The notes under the pieces were generated by a model that was not told the DNA's origin, did not search any database, and saw nothing but the letters and a program-made list of their open reading frames with translations. This document shows, piece after piece, positions 16,778-25,515 of a stretch of DNA of 64,000 nt; position 1 is the first letter of the stretch, and each line of letters begins with the position of its first letter. Source of the DNA: a virus; the IMG/VR virus record IMGVR_UViG_3300028654_000018, positions 1 through 64,000 of that record; one strand, written 5' to 3'. The position numbers were made by a program, and so were the translations under genes.

Positions 16778-16972
16778 AAAACCATGCTTAAATCTATTGA
16801 AAAAGAAAAATGCAATAATAACAGACAAAGGTCCACCAATAGATATTAAACATAAAACAAAAATATCACAAGCATCAGATAAAAGTTCTGGACAGTCTGT
16901 TAATGTATCTGTAATCACGGCAGAAGCAGTCAAATAAAAACAAATAGCATAAATGATCAGCATTGTTATCAT
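16709..16972 (-). CDS. small membrane protein, tandem copy 3 (diverged)
   Basis: 87 aa. The N-terminal half differs strongly from copies 1 and 2, SIGGP and the C-terminal KAIKIARARMQIKKCKF are kept. It is therefore the older member. Its start overlaps the dNMP kinase stop (ATGA). Confidence 0.8.
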   Translation of the reverse strand: MITMLIIYAICFYLTASAVITDTLTDCPELLSDACDIFVLCLISIGGPLSVIIAFFFFNRFKHGFNWIKAIKIARARMQIKKCKFDE

Positions 16973-17598
16973 AGAATTAATTCATTAACTTTCTTTCGCA
17001 AATCATCAATTGAACCGTCATTCTCAATAGTATAATCTAACTCGCTAGACACCCAAGACCATTCACTTGCATGAACTTCTGGATGTAACTCAGTCATGCG
17101 TTCTGGCGTATTTCTTGCTATCTCAAACCATTCTGGATTCGGTCCGCGCTTAATTCTAATAATTTTTCCACCTATACTACGCACAAGATTAATTTCATTC
17201 TTAAAACGCGCATCAGTAATCACATAACTAGAAGTCAAATCACTTTCGATCTTCTTCATCGCACTTAAAACCCAGATATCTGTATGAAAGTGATCGCGCA
17301 TTACTTCTGTGCCCATTAACTGCAGAATTAATCTAGGAGTTACTGATCTTCCTGCAATAAGAGGCAAGTCGCCAATTCTGTTCTGCCATGTAGTATCTAC
17401 TGCTTCTCTGAATTCTCTTGATTCAACTGTATCGCCTTCTAATAAATGTCTGGGCCATGAAAATATAGCCGCGACGGCATCTTTTAATGCTCCTGCAAAT
17501 GCTACTGACTTATATTCTTTATCTTGAACTAGAACGTTTGCCGCAGTAGACTTTCCTGCCGAGATTAATCCTACGAAACCTATTACTTGACGTGTCAT
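16969..17598 (-). CDS. 1: deoxynucleoside monophosphate kinase (T4 gene 1 type)
   Basis: 209 aa. P-loop GLISAGKSTAAN at residues 9-20, and an internal DAR motif (VITDARFKNEI) with HPEVHASEW near the end match the phage dNMP kinase family (T4 gp1, 241 aa). It converts dNMPs to dNDPs to feed phage replication. First gene upstream of the triplicated membrane proteins. Confidence 0.85.
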   Translation of the reverse strand: MTRQVIGFVGLISAGKSTAANVLVQDKEYKSVAFAGALKDAVAAIFSWPRHLLEGDTVESREFREAVDTTWQNRIGDLPLIAGRSVTPRLILQLMGTEVMRDHFHTDIWVLSAMKKIESDLTSSYVITDARFKNEINLVRSIGGKIIRIKRGPNPEWFEIARNTPERMTELHPEVHASEWSWVSSELDYTIENDGSIDDLRKKVNELIL

Positions 17599-17619
17599 TT
17601 TATTCCTTTATATTATTAA

Positions 17620-18132
17620 TTACATCAATTCCACTTTGCCATCTTCCGATTTAACTTTTCTTGCACTCTTATGCTTAAATTCTTCAATTTCATTTGGAAA
17701 TACTGCGCCATTTTCTCTTGCAACGTTAGCACATACTTCATCAAACCACAAATTAACAACTCGTTCTTGTGTTTCTGCTATATAGCCAGATTCTACCAAC
17801 TGTTTAACAAATACTTCATTCCAATCAAGCTCAAAATACCCATCCGATGGCTTTTCTGGATTCATATGAACTTTAACAACTGTGATATATGGCTCACTAT
17901 TAAATGTTGCTTTCTTCTTTTCATATTCCGATTCAGTGACGCGATTAAACTTTTTATCAATTTCTAGATGCGCCAAATTTTTACCATTTTCGTCATTGAC
18001 TCCGCTAAAGTCGATATCGACAAGCGCACGTTCTAAGTTTTCGCCGTAGAAAGTTCTCTTGGCTTTAAAACGAGCTTTATCCTTGCCCGTCAACATCCAA
18101 TTTTTTGGGTTCATGATAGATTCTTTAAACAT
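17620..18132 (-). CDS. hypothetical protein, 170 aa
   Basis: Basic N-terminus (NPKNWMLTGKDKARFKAKRTF), mixed alpha/beta body and a charged C-terminus. No motif recognised. It overlaps the upstream gene by 8 nt. Confidence 0.7.
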   Translation of the reverse strand: MFKESIMNPKNWMLTGKDKARFKAKRTFYGENLERALVDIDFSGVNDENGKNLAHLEIDKKFNRVTESEYEKKKATFNSEPYITVVKVHMNPEKPSDGYFELDWNEVFVKQLVESGYIAETQERVVNLWFDEVCANVARENGAVFPNEIEEFKHKSARKVKSEDGKVELM

Positions 18133-18565
18133 AACCTAACTCCTTTGCTCTTTCTAAGACATAAATCGGAGACAATAATGAAACAATTCCGTTTATGTTA
18201 TTTTTTAAAATCACACTATTCACATTTTCAATACAGAACACACCATTTGATGTGAGTGTAAATTTTTTTCCTTGTTCGAGACTATTATACAAGTTCATGA
18301 ATGAAAAAACAAATTCTTCTTCTGAAAAAAACCTTAGTCTTGTGTTGCTTCTGTAAGTTTCTGATCTTTTTGGTTCTAACTCTATGATAAATGTAGATTC
18401 TATTAATTGTGCTTCAACCATATCGTAATTAATTGGATAGTTGACAACATAAGAATTACCAACAACAGAAGGAGAAATCCCAGAACTTGAAGTATTGGTA
18501 ATCGCCGGACCCGCTTGCACACCCTGTTGCATTGCCGCATCAGCATTTATTTTTGATGTTGGCAT
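18125..18565 (-). CDS. hypothetical protein, 146 aa
   Basis: Low-complexity Ser/Thr/Ala-rich first 40 residues followed by a beta-rich domain (FIIELEPKRSETYRSNTRLRF). Joined to its upstream neighbour by a shared base in TAATG. Unknown function. Confidence 0.65.
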   Translation of the reverse strand: MPTSKINADAAMQQGVQAGPAITNTSSSGISPSVVGNSYVVNYPINYDMVEAQLIESTFIIELEPKRSETYRSNTRLRFFSEEEFVFSFMNLYNSLEQGKKFTLTSNGVFCIENVNSVILKNNINGIVSLLSPIYVLERAKELGYV

Positions 18566-18873
18566 TATTCCACTACTTCTTCAATTTCGGGATCAGGCAA
18601 ATGTAATCTTCCACATTCTTGATAAAAATCCCATAATTCTTTGCTAATTTTCGTTGCTCTATCATATAAATCTTTATTGTGATACACCGACGGATGCTCA
18701 AGTATATTACGTTCAATATTATCGTGCGCTAAAAATGCACTATGAAGAATTTCGTGAAAAGAAAATGAACCTGGTCCAATATCAATATCTTCACGGTCAA
18801 ACTCTTTTGCGTCATCTGCCCATTCTTTAATACGGTCAATGCGCAGTTGCTCATTTTCATCAATGTCAGACAT
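18565..18873 (-). CDS. acidic helical protein, 102 aa
   Basis: Contains FHEILHSAFLAHDNIERNILEHPSV. The HEILH string resembles a zinc-protease HExxH but the surrounding pattern (helix with repeating A/L and no third ligand) does not convince. Preceded by an AGGAGATATC ribosome binding site. Confidence 0.7.
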   Translation of the reverse strand: MSDIDENEQLRIDRIKEWADDAKEFDREDIDIGPGSFSFHEILHSAFLAHDNIERNILEHPSVYHNKDLYDRATKISKELWDFYQECGRLHLPDPEIEEVVE

Positions 18874-18926
18874 GATATCTCCTATTTCTTTGTGATATTA
18901 ACACAAATTATCGATAAAAACAAAAA

Positions 18927-19433
18927 TTAAATCTTCTTACTCTTGAAAAAGTCAGATCCGTTGAATAGGATGATTTCTTCGTCATATTTTTCTTCGGCAT
19001 CATTCCAATGATTTACGCTGATCGTAGCGCAATTTTCCGGATCAGTTATACCAAAACCTAGATATTCTATAATGCCATAACAGTCAAATAGCGCATCTTG
19101 ATATGTTTTATATGTCTGTTGACTATGAATATCGATTAATTTACCTGAATCTGTAAAAACTTCTAATGCATAATACCATTTATCCTCTTCTGGATCCTGA
19201 TATGCCGACATAGAGCAATTATAATCCGTGACGAGAATATAATTATCTTCGGTTATAACAATTTCACCAGAATTATCCAGAACATCATCGTTTATTTCAG
19301 AATCAATTTCCGATGCGGTCAACAAAATCTCGGTCATTTTATCCGAAGTTTTCTTTACCTTTTTAACACTAGATTTGATTTTCTTTTTTTGATTACCCTT
19401 AGTTTTCGTCGTTGTTTTCTTTTTAATAGCCAT
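18927..19433 (-). CDS. hypothetical protein with Lys-rich N-terminus, 168 aa
   Basis: Residues 1-30 are almost all Lys and Thr, a nucleic-acid-binding type tail; the rest is an acidic beta-rich domain (ILVTDYNCSMSAYQDPEEDKWY). One nt separates it from the glycosyltransferase gene. Function unknown. Confidence 0.7.
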   Translation of the reverse strand: MAIKKKTTTKTKGNQKKKIKSSVKKVKKTSDKMTEILLTASEIDSEINDDVLDNSGEIVITEDNYILVTDYNCSMSAYQDPEEDKWYYALEVFTDSGKLIDIHSQQTYKTYQDALFDCYGIIEYLGFGITDPENCATISVNHWNDAEEKYDEEIILFNGSDFFKSKKI

Positions 19434-19434
19434 G

Positions 19435-20370
19435 TTAAATCCTTTCGGGGTAATCTTTGGGTAACGTATAAATTTTCATACCATAATCATTAATGCCGTC
19501 GGGAATAATGACTCCTGGCTTTCTTTTTAATTTAGTATCTTTAAATGGAAGATAATTTACGTGATGATGCTCTCTGCCATATTTCCAAACTAATTCAGTA
19601 TATTTCGGATAGACTTCAGCCAGCATTCTACTTTTTGGCGCAGTTCCCTCATTAGAATAAAACTCAGCACTATTCCCACCGCCGATTGTTTGCGTTCGCA
19701 TTTTGTCTTGGAGAAATGCATTAAACTGTACTGTACAAAAGCCCTCGGTAAGTATATCAAGACTTAAAATAGTATCTTCATTATAACGACCACGCCAACG
19801 AAATGGACGACCATCGCGCCACTTGGCATCATTTCTGATAAGATTACACGAATAAATGCGAGTATTCATAACGTATGGCGGCATTGCTGCATTCTGTGAT
19901 GCGAATCCACGATAATTTGGTCCAGCCATCATTACATTTTCATATCGATCACAAAAATCTTCCATTGCACGAAAACCCGTGGAATCTCCCAGTTTTACTT
20001 TAAGATTATTATTCAATCGAAGAAAATTACTAATGTTGTCATCGGCAACCCAATGCCAGTCAAATCCATTTTTAATTGAATGATCCCATATAAAATTACG
20101 TGCGGGACCAGGACCAGTTGATTTTGTTAGACCCAAATTATCGCATAATTCATAGGTAGATTTGTACGTTTCATCCAGCACCAGCAATGAAGCGTACCTT
20201 TTTGCGCCAGTTTCAATCTCGTGCTGTTTTAACGCACTATCATACGTGTCATACTCTTGGTCTTCGATAACAAGAAAATGCGGCATCCTCATAAAAGTAA
20301 GTGCTTTACTTGTCAAACGGGTATCTGCTCTCCCCTTAGTAGGGATATAAAACGGGTATTTATTTTCCAT
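19435..20370 (-). CDS. TET-associated glycosyltransferase-like protein
   Basis: 311 aa. PFYIPTKGRADTRLTSKALTFM at the N-terminus, FLVIEDQEYDTY, GPGPARNFIWDHS, and the DxD-like WHWVADDNISNF match the GT-A-fold family linked to TET/JBP and other base-modifying enzymes in phages. Members glycosylate hydroxymethylated bases in DNA. I see no hydroxymethylase or TET protein in this window, so the acceptor is open; it may be elsewhere in the genome. Confidence 0.75.
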   Translation of the reverse strand: MENKYPFYIPTKGRADTRLTSKALTFMRMPHFLVIEDQEYDTYDSALKQHEIETGAKRYASLLVLDETYKSTYELCDNLGLTKSTGPGPARNFIWDHSIKNGFDWHWVADDNISNFLRLNNNLKVKLGDSTGFRAMEDFCDRYENVMMAGPNYRGFASQNAAMPPYVMNTRIYSCNLIRNDAKWRDGRPFRWRGRYNEDTILSLDILTEGFCTVQFNAFLQDKMRTQTIGGGNSAEFYSNEGTAPKSRMLAEVYPKYTELVWKYGREHHHVNYLPFKDTKLKRKPGVIIPDGINDYGMKIYTLPKDYPERI

Positions 20371-20389
20371 CTGATTCCTCGTCGAGAAT

Positions 20390-20692
20390 TTATTCTAAAT
20401 TTTCGTTCTTAATATCTTCGGACACAGTTTCCGAATCATAAATGAATAAGTCACTCAGTTTATTTTTTTCACGTTCTGGGAACCAGACAGACTTGGTCTT
20501 ATTCGTATACGTTTGATTAATCAGTTTAAAAAATTCTTTCATGCCAGCTTCGTCTTCAAACGATACAATGACTTGATGATATGCTTCGTTGCATGGCTGA
20601 TTGAATTCCGGCATTCCTCGCCATTCTTCGTCAACGTCTCCAGAATAGTCAAAATCAAAAATGTCAGGCAATCTACTTTTCTTTTTGCTCAT
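20390..20692 (-). CDS. conserved phage protein with KTKSVWFP motif, 100 aa
   Basis: ATG at 20692 has AGGA at proper spacing. The segment EEWRGMPEFNQPC...IVSFEDEAGMKEFFKLINQ...KTKSVWFPERE is a small domain I recall appended to phage and plasmid DNA-modification and ParB-like proteins. Function unknown. It lies between the glycosyltransferase gene and a bidirectional terminator. Confidence 0.7.
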   Translation of the reverse strand: MSKKKSRLPDIFDFDYSGDVDEEWRGMPEFNQPCNEAYHQVIVSFEDEAGMKEFFKLINQTYTNKTKSVWFPEREKNKLSDLFIYDSETVSEDIKNENLE

Positions 20693-20776
20693 GTTCATGT
20701 CCTATTAACTATGTTTACTGTAATCAGTATACTGCGTCAGATGATAAAAAGCAAAAATTATTTTGTGGAAGAAAAG

Positions 20777-20808
20777 AAAAAGAGAGGACGCTTATGTCCT
20801 CTCTTTTT
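20777..20808. terminator. bidirectional Rho-independent terminator
   Basis: AAAAAGAGAGGAC, loop GCTTAT, GTCCTCTCTTTTT: a 13-bp stem with A and T tracts on both sides. It ends the transcript of the 109-aa gene to its right. Confidence 0.9.
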
Positions 20809-20827
20809 AATCAGTTATACTTCGATC

Positions 20828-21157
20828 TTATACGTTAGTCTTCTGCGTCTGTGTATTCTTGACATCAACGAGAACCAGAGCGGAACCGATGCCAACTGCA
20901 TTTGCAGCAGCTACAACACTATTGAGCCATGCTTCTGCATCTGCCATCGAACCAAGCTTTGTCCTGAACAATGTCTTGCTCGAACGACCTTCGATGAGCG
21001 TCAACGACTGAAACAATGGGCTTGTCTTCAACGTTTCAAGTTCTGCAACTCGCTTCTTCGACAAATAAACTTGGGCTTCTGCACCACCACGCTTACGAAG
21101 TTCTACACTAGCATGAACTCCACGCGAAATCTTCCTATGAACATATCTCTCCGACAT
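20828..21157 (-). CDS. basic hypothetical protein, 109 aa
   Basis: Single-gene unit: promoter at 21216-21243, strong AGGAG ribosome binding site, terminator at 20777. Basic N-terminus (SERYVHRKISRGVHASVELRK) and a helical Ala-rich C-terminus. The higher GC and isolated strong expression signals suggest an abundant product, perhaps nucleic-acid binding. No family recognised. Confidence 0.75.
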   Translation of the reverse strand: MSERYVHRKISRGVHASVELRKRGGAEAQVYLSKKRVAELETLKTSPLFQSLTLIEGRSSKTLFRTKLGSMADAEAWLNSVVAAANAVGIGSALVLVDVKNTQTQKTNV

Positions 21158-21215
21158 AACTTTTTCTCCTGTTTAATTATTAAGTAACAGCATTGTGCTA
21201 TTACCATCTACAATT

Positions 21216-21243
21216 AATATATCAGGTAATTATATAATGTCAA
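21216..21243 (-). promoter_or_regulatory. sigma70-type promoter
   Basis: TTGACA (21238-21243), 16-nt spacer, TATATT (21216-21221), about 60 nt upstream of the 109-aa gene. Confidence 0.6.
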
Positions 21244-21286
21244 GGACTATTTTGAGGTTATTTGAATAATAAAAATTAACTATTTG

Positions 21287-21721
21287 TTAACTAGATTTAT
21301 CTAATTCTTTAATCAAATCAGCAACATCAAAGAATACGCCCGAGGCGAACTGGTACATAACATCCCAACGATCTGGCATAGTTCCATTTGTGTCGAACAA
21401 AATATATCCGGGCTTGCCAGTGCCAATGCAATAACCCAATTCTAAATGTCCGGATTTACCTGCTGGCAATAACAATACCGCCATTTCATTTCTATCAAGA
21501 TGACTTTTATCAAATGAGTAAACATTCTTAGCCGCATAACCTGCAAGAGCTTCTTTATAATTATGTCCCTTATTAAGTTCATATTTTTGCCAATAATCAT
21601 CTGCTTCTGGACCCGCAGCAAACCAATCGTCGAACACTTCATGTCCTGCATCTCTTAATTTTGCTGCTACTTCTGGGATCGACGGATTTCTTAGAGAACC
21701 AATTAGATATATTTTTGACAT
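21287..21721 (-). CDS. nucleoside 2-deoxyribosyltransferase-like protein
   Basis: 144 aa. IYLIGSLRNPSI at the start and GKSGHLELGYCIGTGKPGYIL in the second half are the N-terminal loop and the conserved GHxELGYxxGxxKP block of the nucleoside 2-deoxyribosyltransferase fold, with Glu as nucleophile. Members exchange or release bases from deoxynucleosides or nucleotides. Likely role: nucleotide salvage or hydrolysis during host DNA breakdown. Confidence 0.8.
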   Translation of the reverse strand: MSKIYLIGSLRNPSIPEVAAKLRDAGHEVFDDWFAAGPEADDYWQKYELNKGHNYKEALAGYAAKNVYSFDKSHLDRNEMAVLLLPAGKSGHLELGYCIGTGKPGYILFDTNGTMPDRWDVMYQFASGVFFDVADLIKELDKSS

Positions 21722-21767
21722 TATTATTTCCTAGTAAGCGTTAAAAGATAAAAATAATATTACTACG

Positions 21768-21980
21768 TTAGAAGAATGAATGCAAGAAATTCTTCAGCGG
21801 ATCAAGATTATTATGAACATAGAAATAATAAATCACATACAACCAGCCAAATATATAATGCAATATTGCCCATAGTACAGAATGATTTGCACTCCACGAT
21901 AATATGATAGCAAATAATCCACCGATAAATCTAATTATACTGTATATGATGCTTGCTGTTGATTTTTCTTCTTCTTCCAT
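21768..21980 (-). CDS. 70-aa membrane protein
   Basis: Acidic start (MEEEEKS) then two membrane spans (IIRFIGGLFAIILSW and AILHYIFGWLYVIYYFY). AGGAG-type site upstream. Function unknown. Confidence 0.65.
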   Translation of the reverse strand: MEEEEKSTASIIYSIIRFIGGLFAIILSWSANHSVLWAILHYIFGWLYVIYYFYVHNNLDPLKNFLHSFF

Positions 21981-21989
21981 TTGTTTCTC

Positions 21990-22481
21990 CTATACTTTAA
22001 TAATTTCGTCAAAGCCTTCTGATAAATCGGGCGCGACATAAAAGCCTATCATCTCATCTACTATATTCTGCGGAATATGTTTGCCCGTCTCTTGTTCACG
22101 CTTCAATAAGCGTCGATTGAGTTCTTCTCGGGAAATATCAAATACAATAGCCGTCTTTTTATATGTTTTAGGCAATCGCGCTAGAACCTTGCGTCTTGCT
22201 TTGAGCGTTTGATTTGTTCTATCGACGATGATGTTTAACTTTTTGTTAATAGATTCTCCGACTTGCTGCTTATACTCTGCTTCGGCCGCATCACGAAACA
22301 TATTAAATGCATCATCATTATAAATCATTCCGGCTTCTTTTGCTAAACGTTCGATGATGTTGTCGGATGATAGAACAACGTAATCGGGATTAGATGTTAA
22401 GAAAGTGTTAACATACGTGGTTTTACCACTGCCGGGCAAACCGATCAGTAAAATAGCATGATTTGCATGTGTCTGTGTCAT
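21990..22481 (-). CDS. P-loop polynucleotide-kinase-like enzyme
   Basis: 163 aa. GLPGSGKTTYV (14-24), SSDN after strand 2, VDRTNQTLKARRKVL and RLLKREQ as lid make an AAA_33/zeta-like kinase similar to the N-terminal kinase of T4 Pnk; there is no HAD-type phosphatase domain. With the RNA ligase at 34321 it could form a tRNA repair pair. A kinase for small molecules or an RNA 5' kinase cannot be told apart from sequence alone. Confidence 0.75.
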   Translation of the reverse strand: MTQTHANHAILLIGLPGSGKTTYVNTFLTSNPDYVVLSSDNIIERLAKEAGMIYNDDAFNMFRDAAEAEYKQQVGESINKKLNIIVDRTNQTLKARRKVLARLPKTYKKTAIVFDISREELNRRLLKREQETGKHIPQNIVDEMIGFYVAPDLSEGFDEIIKV

Positions 22482-22513
22482 TTTGAATTTATAGCACGAA
22501 AATGTTAAATTGT

Positions 22514-22774
22514 CTACTGATTTTTCAAAGAGCTAATCAGCATAATAAAAGCTGCTTCATCGGCGGCAGTTTTTAAGATTAATGATGAATATACTAATGA
22601 TCCGGGAAGATTTCTATATACATCACATTCGATACCAGCAGAATTTAAGTAATTAGTAATAGCATCAAAAGTTTCGTCAGGTAGCCAGTATGCACATTCC
22701 CATGTTTGATTGTATACTTTTCTAAAACTTAACGTATTCGAAAGCATATATTCACAGTCGGCGCTATTCATCAT
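22514..22774 (-). CDS. DxAxF-tail family protein, 86 aa
   Basis: Starts at tandem ATGs (22774/22771). C-terminus SLILKTAADEAAFIMLISSL: strand, turn with acidic residues, then helix starting A-x-F. The same tail closes at least 17 other small proteins in the window. Upstream of the tail is a helix (FDAITNYLNSAGI) and a strand. Overlaps its upstream neighbour by 11 nt. Function unknown. Confidence 0.7.
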   Translation of the reverse strand: MMNSADCEYMLSNTLSFRKVYNQTWECAYWLPDETFDAITNYLNSAGIECDVYRNLPGSLVYSSLILKTAADEAAFIMLISSLKNQ

Positions 22775-23159
22775 ATGGTGGTCTTCCAACTATCATAATT
22801 GCCTGTGCCTCATCGCCATCTGTTTCGAAGCAAATAAAAATATCATCGTCTTTTCTTATCCACGTGAATTTTATATCTCGCTCTTGCAATTCGATCAATT
22901 CATCAAATGTTAAATGTATGACTTTCCATTTTTTATCTTCGATTTTTTCTAAAGAATGTGCGCCGGAAGGACGCGATTTTATTAATGTAACTAACGGAGA
23001 TGTACTAGGATATGCTATCCATGATGCGCTGCCATTAGCAGTTACTGTTAATACACTACCAGACATGGCAGAATTGGATACTGTTAATACGCTACCAGGC
23101 ATGACAGAATTTGGTAGTGTAAATGTACTCGATACTGGTGGGAGAATATTAACTGTCAT
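22764..23159 (-). CDS. hypothetical protein with duplicated N-terminal motif, 131 aa
   Basis: The first 45 residues repeat a short unit (NSVMPGSVLTVSNSAMSGSVLTV). The C-terminal FICFETDGDEAQAIMIVG resembles the DxAxF tail in weakened form. Ends with a TAG stop, one of few in the window. Unknown function. Confidence 0.6.
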   Translation of the reverse strand: MTVNILPPVSSTFTLPNSVMPGSVLTVSNSAMSGSVLTVTANGSASWIAYPSTSPLVTLIKSRPSGAHSLEKIEDKKWKVIHLTFDELIELQERDIKFTWIRKDDDIFICFETDGDEAQAIMIVGRPPYDE

Positions 23160-23740
23160 TTATCCTCGTACCATATTCCGCGTGAGCGAAATAGAAATTC
23201 TTGCCACTGTTCTATATTTCCATTTTCGTTTAGAAAACCCCAATCTTGTTCTTTTTCTCCCATGAAAAAGAGTGTCCATACATCGCCAACAGACGGGTCT
23301 ATTTCTAAACGATGCAATGATGATGCCGAGTTAGTTCTAAAAGAACCAGGACCCCACCACTTTCTTCCGTCTGGAGTATTTTCCCAATATCCACCAGCAA
23401 GTATTAAACTGGCATACGGCCACGGATGATTATGTACGGGACCTTCATCTGATAGTAATGCATTGTGGAGAGTAACACGCAATTTTGGACGTTCATTGAT
23501 TAGATAATATCTAATTAAATAATCTTCTTTACCGTCGCGTGTTTTGATGACTTTCTTTTCTAGACTTCCTGATTTTGCAGAACCAATCAAATCTTCGACT
23601 ATACGATTCCACTTTTCATTATTTTCTACATTAAGTTGATATGCATCTTTATTATAGAAGTCATCGACTAAAGACCAGACAAAATCCATTGTTTCTGTTT
23701 GTAATACAGTTGATGCGGATTCTGTGATATTTTGAGACAT
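23156..23740 (-). CDS. cupin-fold protein
   Basis: 194 aa. LRVTLHNALLSDEGPVHNHPWPYASLILAGGYWEN... supplies the HxH and Glu-like first cupin motif, and SSLHRLEI...VWTLFFMG the second. Such phage cupins resemble cysteine-dioxygenase-like metal proteins; substrate unknown. It shares a 4-nt overlap with the gene downstream. Confidence 0.75.
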   Translation of the reverse strand: MSQNITESASTVLQTETMDFVWSLVDDFYNKDAYQLNVENNEKWNRIVEDLIGSAKSGSLEKKVIKTRDGKEDYLIRYYLINERPKLRVTLHNALLSDEGPVHNHPWPYASLILAGGYWENTPDGRKWWGPGSFRTNSASSLHRLEIDPSVGDVWTLFFMGEKEQDWGFLNENGNIEQWQEFLFRSRGIWYEDK

Positions 23741-23765
23741 CTATCCTCCAAATATAGCGCAGGTT

Positions 23766-24533
23766 TTATGCTCTTGCGCCGGGCAACTTAAAGTCATATG
23801 TAATAACGCCAGTATCTACTACAATTTGAATAACGCCGAGATTTGAAAATCTAACGGTGGTATTCGCATTAGCAGCTAGATTCATGATCGTTAAGAAATC
23901 AGAGCAGCGCCAGTGCAACTGCGGATCAACTTTAGATTTAACGCCATCAGAAAATACAAAATTTACCTTCGATGTAGAACCAGACTCATCACCGATATAA
24001 AACTTCAGCAATGATCCGACGGTCTTAATAGAAAAATTCTTTTCTCCGACTTCTGATAAAATAGAAGCAAATGAACTAAATTCATTGATCTTGCTTCGTG
24101 CCGGTTGAATAACTTCTGCATCCCAAATCGGCTCATTCTTCATAGAAACTTGATTTGGGGCTTCACGCTGCAAACGATATACCGCAGTCGATGTTGGCAC
24201 GCCAAACTGAATGTCTGTTGGGACAAGTGGATCAGCTTTAAAATTATTTTGAACTGCGATCTTTAAATTGGAACCAGTCTTTTCATCAATCTGCTCAAGA
24301 CTAGAAAATACATCCACATATCCCTTTAGTACCTTTAAATTTGGCATACCGAATCTACCTTTAAATTCTGGGATAGCTCCTGCCGAAACAGTGGCCTTCA
24401 TAATAACGCGACGTTCTTCATCGATTGCTTCGAATAATGTTGCTTCGTCCGTTCCAGTAACACGAACAATGTTAAAACTTAATGGAACTGAATATGAAAC
24501 CAAATCCTTTAGGATATCTTTAATCTGCGTCAT
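23766..24533 (-). CDS. 45: sliding clamp (T4 gp45 type)
   Basis: 255 aa (T4 gp45 is 228). Repeating beta-alpha-beta outline: IMKATVSAGAIPEFKG, the connector helix NLKVLKGYVDVFSSL, a second subdomain with FASILSEVG and a closing strand pair FSNLGVIQIVVDTGVITYDFKL. This agrees with T4-type processivity clamps that hold gp43 on DNA and activate late transcription. The call is by architecture and by the neighbouring replication genes, not by motif. Confidence 0.7.
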   Translation of the reverse strand: MTQIKDILKDLVSYSVPLSFNIVRVTGTDEATLFEAIDEERRVIMKATVSAGAIPEFKGRFGMPNLKVLKGYVDVFSSLEQIDEKTGSNLKIAVQNNFKADPLVPTDIQFGVPTSTAVYRLQREAPNQVSMKNEPIWDAEVIQPARSKINEFSSFASILSEVGEKNFSIKTVGSLLKFYIGDESGSTSKVNFVFSDGVKSKVDPQLHWRCSDFLTIMNLAANANTTVRFSNLGVIQIVVDTGVITYDFKLPGARA

Positions 24534-24603
24534 GGTTATTCTCCTATGTTATTATGTTTTGAGTATATGTTATTGCGACGACTTAAATCAAATTATTATC
24601 TGG

Positions 24604-25515
24604 TTAATCTAGCAAAAGCTTTTTCTTAACCTCTGTCCACTCACGCTTACTTAGGTCAAAGAAATTCATGACTGCATCTTCCGAACCATGATTTTTAATC
24701 ATATGCGCCATTTTATCTTTTGCTGTCATATCAGAACTCAATAATTCCAATACAAGAGATTTTTCCATGCGGGATAGATGCATTCCGTTACGAGAATAAT
24801 CTTCGAATGCTTCTACCGCAATTGGTACTATGGGTTTAATTAAATCATAGATAGCCTGAGCATATTGCTGTATCTCCCATTGGGCGTGGGAGTCTATGCG
24901 TAAATTAATAAAATGTAATAGATTCTTTAAATCCATCTTCCATACTAATTTTGAATATAGATTTGCCGGTAAAACAATTCTCGATAATTCTCTCGATACT
25001 CCTTGTCGATCTTCTACAGATCCCGTATAATAAACATCAGAAGTAGTTTTTGATACGCTATATTCATTGAGCAATAATTTATAGCTATCGAGTGCTTCTG
25101 CTGAAATATCACGCATAATAGATTGCGCAAATTCTGCTTCTGCTTCTGACAATACTCCTTCAGAACCTTGATTATTTGATTTTGACTGTGGTTGTAGTCT
25201 ATCTAAGTCCGGAATATAAAATTCATCGGTTGCTTCAGAATATCGTAAACTAGCCTGATTAATACTGGCAGTCCGATGGCGAAGTTGCTGCTGAATAATA
25301 AAAAGCGGCATCTTCAATTCAAAAATAAATTCTACCATCTCGATTGGACTAGTATGTTGATTCCTAATCAAATATCTAATTAATGCACGATCATCAGAAA
25401 CTTTTGTAGTTCCTTTATCGTATGATACTCTGGCGGCATTTGCAATAGATGCATCATTGCCCATCGAATCTATTAGGCGAACATATCCGTGATCCAAAAC
25501 TTTAATCTCGTTCAT
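24604..25515 (-). CDS. thyX: flavin-dependent thymidylate synthase ThyX
   Basis: 303 aa from ATG at 25515 (AAGGA site). RHRTASINQASLRYSE is the ThyX motif RHRxxSxNxxSxRYS, with the serine thought to activate dUMP. NLLHFINLRIDSHAQWEIQQYA matches the second conserved block. It makes dTMP from dUMP using FAD and methylene-tetrahydrofolate. It supplies thymidylate to the adjacent replication operon. Longer frames from GTG/TTG upstream overlap the previous gene and are unlikely. Confidence 0.95.
   Translation of the reverse strand: MNEIKVLDHGYVRLIDSMGNDASIANAARVSYDKGTTKVSDDRALIRYLIRNQHTSPIEMVEFIFELKMPLFIIQQQLRHRTASINQASLRYSEATDEFYIPDLDRLQPQSKSNNQGSEGVLSEAEAEFAQSIMRDISAEALDSYKLLLNEYSVSKTTSDVYYTGSVEDRQGVSRELSRIVLPANLYSKLVWKMDLKNLLHFINLRIDSHAQWEIQQYAQAIYDLIKPIVPIAVEAFEDYSRNGMHLSRMEKSLVLELLSSDMTAKDKMAHMIKNHGSEDAVMNFFDLSKREWTEVKKKLLLD

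Noticed and set aside
18565-18873. HExxH zinc protease (HEILH)
   Set aside because: No third ligand or supporting pattern; the segment looks like one face of an amphipathic helix.
20513-21187. 224-codon plus-strand frame
   Set aside because: Runs through a strong bidirectional terminator and antisense to two minus-strand genes with good start signals.
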